Positions 63,139 to 64,000 of a stretch of DNA of 64,000 nucleotides are shown here, in pieces. Source of the stretch: Haemophilus_A paraphrohaemolyticus_A (lineage in GTDB: Bacteria; Pseudomonadota; Gammaproteobacteria; Enterobacterales; Pasteurellaceae); assembly GCF_003253115.1 (NCBI RefSeq), contig NZ_QEQF01000001.1:310001-374000 (forward strand), written 5' to 3'. Position 1 is the first letter of the stretch, and each line of letters starts with the position of its first letter. A program made the position numbers and the translations under genes. The notes beneath the pieces were generated by a model, which saw only the letters and a list, made by a program, of their open reading frames with translations, was not told the DNA's origin and searched no databases.

Positions 63139-63960
63139 ATGTTAAAAAAAATTCTGCTTTCCTGTTTAGCTCTACCAAGTATCACATTGGCACAATCTTA
63201 CGTTGTCTATGACTTTACTCACGATCGCGTACTTGAAAGTCATGATCCTCATTCTTCTCAACCCATTGCTTCTGTCACTAAATTGATGACGGCAAATATC
63301 TTTTTAGAAAATAATAAACAGAAAAACTGTATGGCATCTATTATACGTGACGACGAGGATACCATTAAAGGTACAAGTACAAAATTACCAAGAAATACAC
63401 CGATTTCATGTGATGAATTATTAAAAGCAATGATTGTGCACTCTGATAATTATGCTGCTCACGCTCTTTCTCGCTCAGCAGGAATAAGCCGTGCTCAGTT
63501 CATTCAAAAAATGAATGAAAAGGCTCGTCAATTGGGGATGACGGCAACCCACTTTAGTGATAGCTCTGGTTTATCAAGTAGTAACGTGTCTAGTGCAATG
63601 GATTTGGTGAAATTGGCGAAATACTCGTTGAAAAAACCTGAATTACAAAAATTATCGAATGAAAGAGCAACGCTTGTGCAAGTGGGCAATCGCCGTGTAT
63701 TTATGCAAAATACCAGTGCATTAGTGCGAGAAGAGATTTTCGATGCAGCATTGAATAAAACAGGCTATATTCGTGAATCGGGTTACAACTTGGTGTTTGT
63801 AAATAAACATCGTTGTGGTAATAATGCGACCATTGGCGTAATTAGTTTGAATAATCGTAGTTCTGCCAAGCGGTCAAATTTTACGAAAACTAAGCTAGAA
63901 CAATATGGTTGTGCGAGTTTGGCTCACAATCATCATTTTTCAGATAATGATGATTCATAA
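63139..63960 (+). CDS. pbpG: D-alanyl-D-alanine endopeptidase (PBP7 type)
   Basis: A 273-residue low-molecular-weight penicillin-binding protein with signal peptide MLKKILLSCLALPSITLAQS. Serine-peptidase motifs are SVTK (active serine near residue 46), SDN in VHSDNYAAHALSRSAG, and KTG in LNKTGYIRESG. It cuts peptidoglycan cross-links. It is shorter than E. coli PbpG (about 310) and ends in a His/Asp-rich tail (HNHHFSDNDDS). A DacA-like carboxypeptidase is the alternative, but the short C-terminus favours PBP7. Confidence 0.85.
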   Translation: MLKKILLSCLALPSITLAQSYVVYDFTHDRVLESHDPHSSQPIASVTKLMTANIFLENNKQKNCMASIIRDDEDTIKGTSTKLPRNTPISCDELLKAMIVHSDNYAAHALSRSAGISRAQFIQKMNEKARQLGMTATHFSDSSGLSSSNVSSAMDLVKLAKYSLKKPELQKLSNERATLVQVGNRRVFMQNTSALVREEIFDAALNKTGYIRESGYNLVFVNKHRCGNNATIGVISLNNRSSAKRSNFTKTKLEQYGCASLAHNHHFSDNDDS

Positions 63961-64000
63961 TCTATGTACTAATTTTTTTATTTTTGCCCTTGAAAATGCT

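Overview
The window is chromosomal DNA of a Pasteurellaceae bacterium. It is AT-rich, and nearly all of it is core gamma-proteobacterial housekeeping genes. Copies of the DNA-uptake core ACAAGCGGT (or its complement ACCGCTTGT) are scattered throughout, for example near 5741, 23151, 23883, 35255, 48398, 49374, 54290, 57119 and 62571. This is the 'Apl-type' uptake sequence of the Actinobacillus pleuropneumoniae/Mannheimia/Bibersteinia branch rather than the Haemophilus influenzae type. Gene content (AfuABC-like transporter, MetQ/Plp-like lipoprotein, YadA-type autotransporter, selenoprotein SelD, ptsN without rpoN) fits Mannheimia or a close relative. The species is an inference.

Layout. 1-8.1 kb, all minus strand: a GNAT acetyltransferase cut by the window edge, the nitrate/nitrite sensor narQ, the phosphatase ybhA, a BamE-OmpA fusion lipoprotein, and the mepM-dsbC-recJ cluster. 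8.2-17.8 kb, plus strand: znuC without znuB, sucAB, leuS-lptE-holA. 17.8-22 kb: an afuABC-type ABC transporter on the minus strand, then tRNA-Gly and tRNA-Cys. 22.5-30.1 kb, minus: two paralogous lipoproteins, the lptCAB-ptsN-rapZ cluster, and ppc. 30.3-36.4 kb: ppiB, cca, yheS (minus), yajG, rsmE, yqgE. 36.5-41.2 kb, minus: a 978-residue trimeric autotransporter adhesin and pykA. 41.3-43.3 kb: sixA and dusB-fis. 43.5-46.5 kb, minus: metNIQ and a small acetyltransferase. 46.6-53.6 kb: purH, selD (minus, in-frame UGA), ndk (minus), sodA, and a TonB-dependent receptor. 53.8-58.2 kb, minus: tRNA-Asn, moeA-moeB, cvpA-purF. 58.5-64 kb: qmcA-nfeD, rnhA and argG (both minus), a family 9 glycosyltransferase, and a PBP7-type peptidase.

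Working groups. LptE, LptC, LptA, LptB and the glycosyltransferase serve lipopolysaccharide assembly. MepM, PBP7 and the OmpA-domain lipoprotein act on or hold peptidoglycan. SucA and SucB are two of the three 2-oxoglutarate dehydrogenase subunits; Ppc and PykA surround the PEP node. PurH and CvpA-PurF each have a recognisable PurR operator, and metNIQ has a tandem MetJ box. MoeA/MoeB (molybdopterin), SelD (selenophosphate) and NarQ suit anaerobic respiration with molybdo- or selenoenzymes, but those enzymes lie elsewhere.

There is no CRISPR array, prophage, insertion sequence or defence island. The most interesting signals are the selenocysteine codon and SECIS-like hairpin in selD, a family of short intergenic palindromic elements carrying TGTAGGGGCG-type ends, uptake sequences placed exactly on lipoprotein lipoboxes, an A8 tract inside a possible autotransporter promoter, a terminator-like hairpin in the dusB-fis leader, and an orphan znuC.
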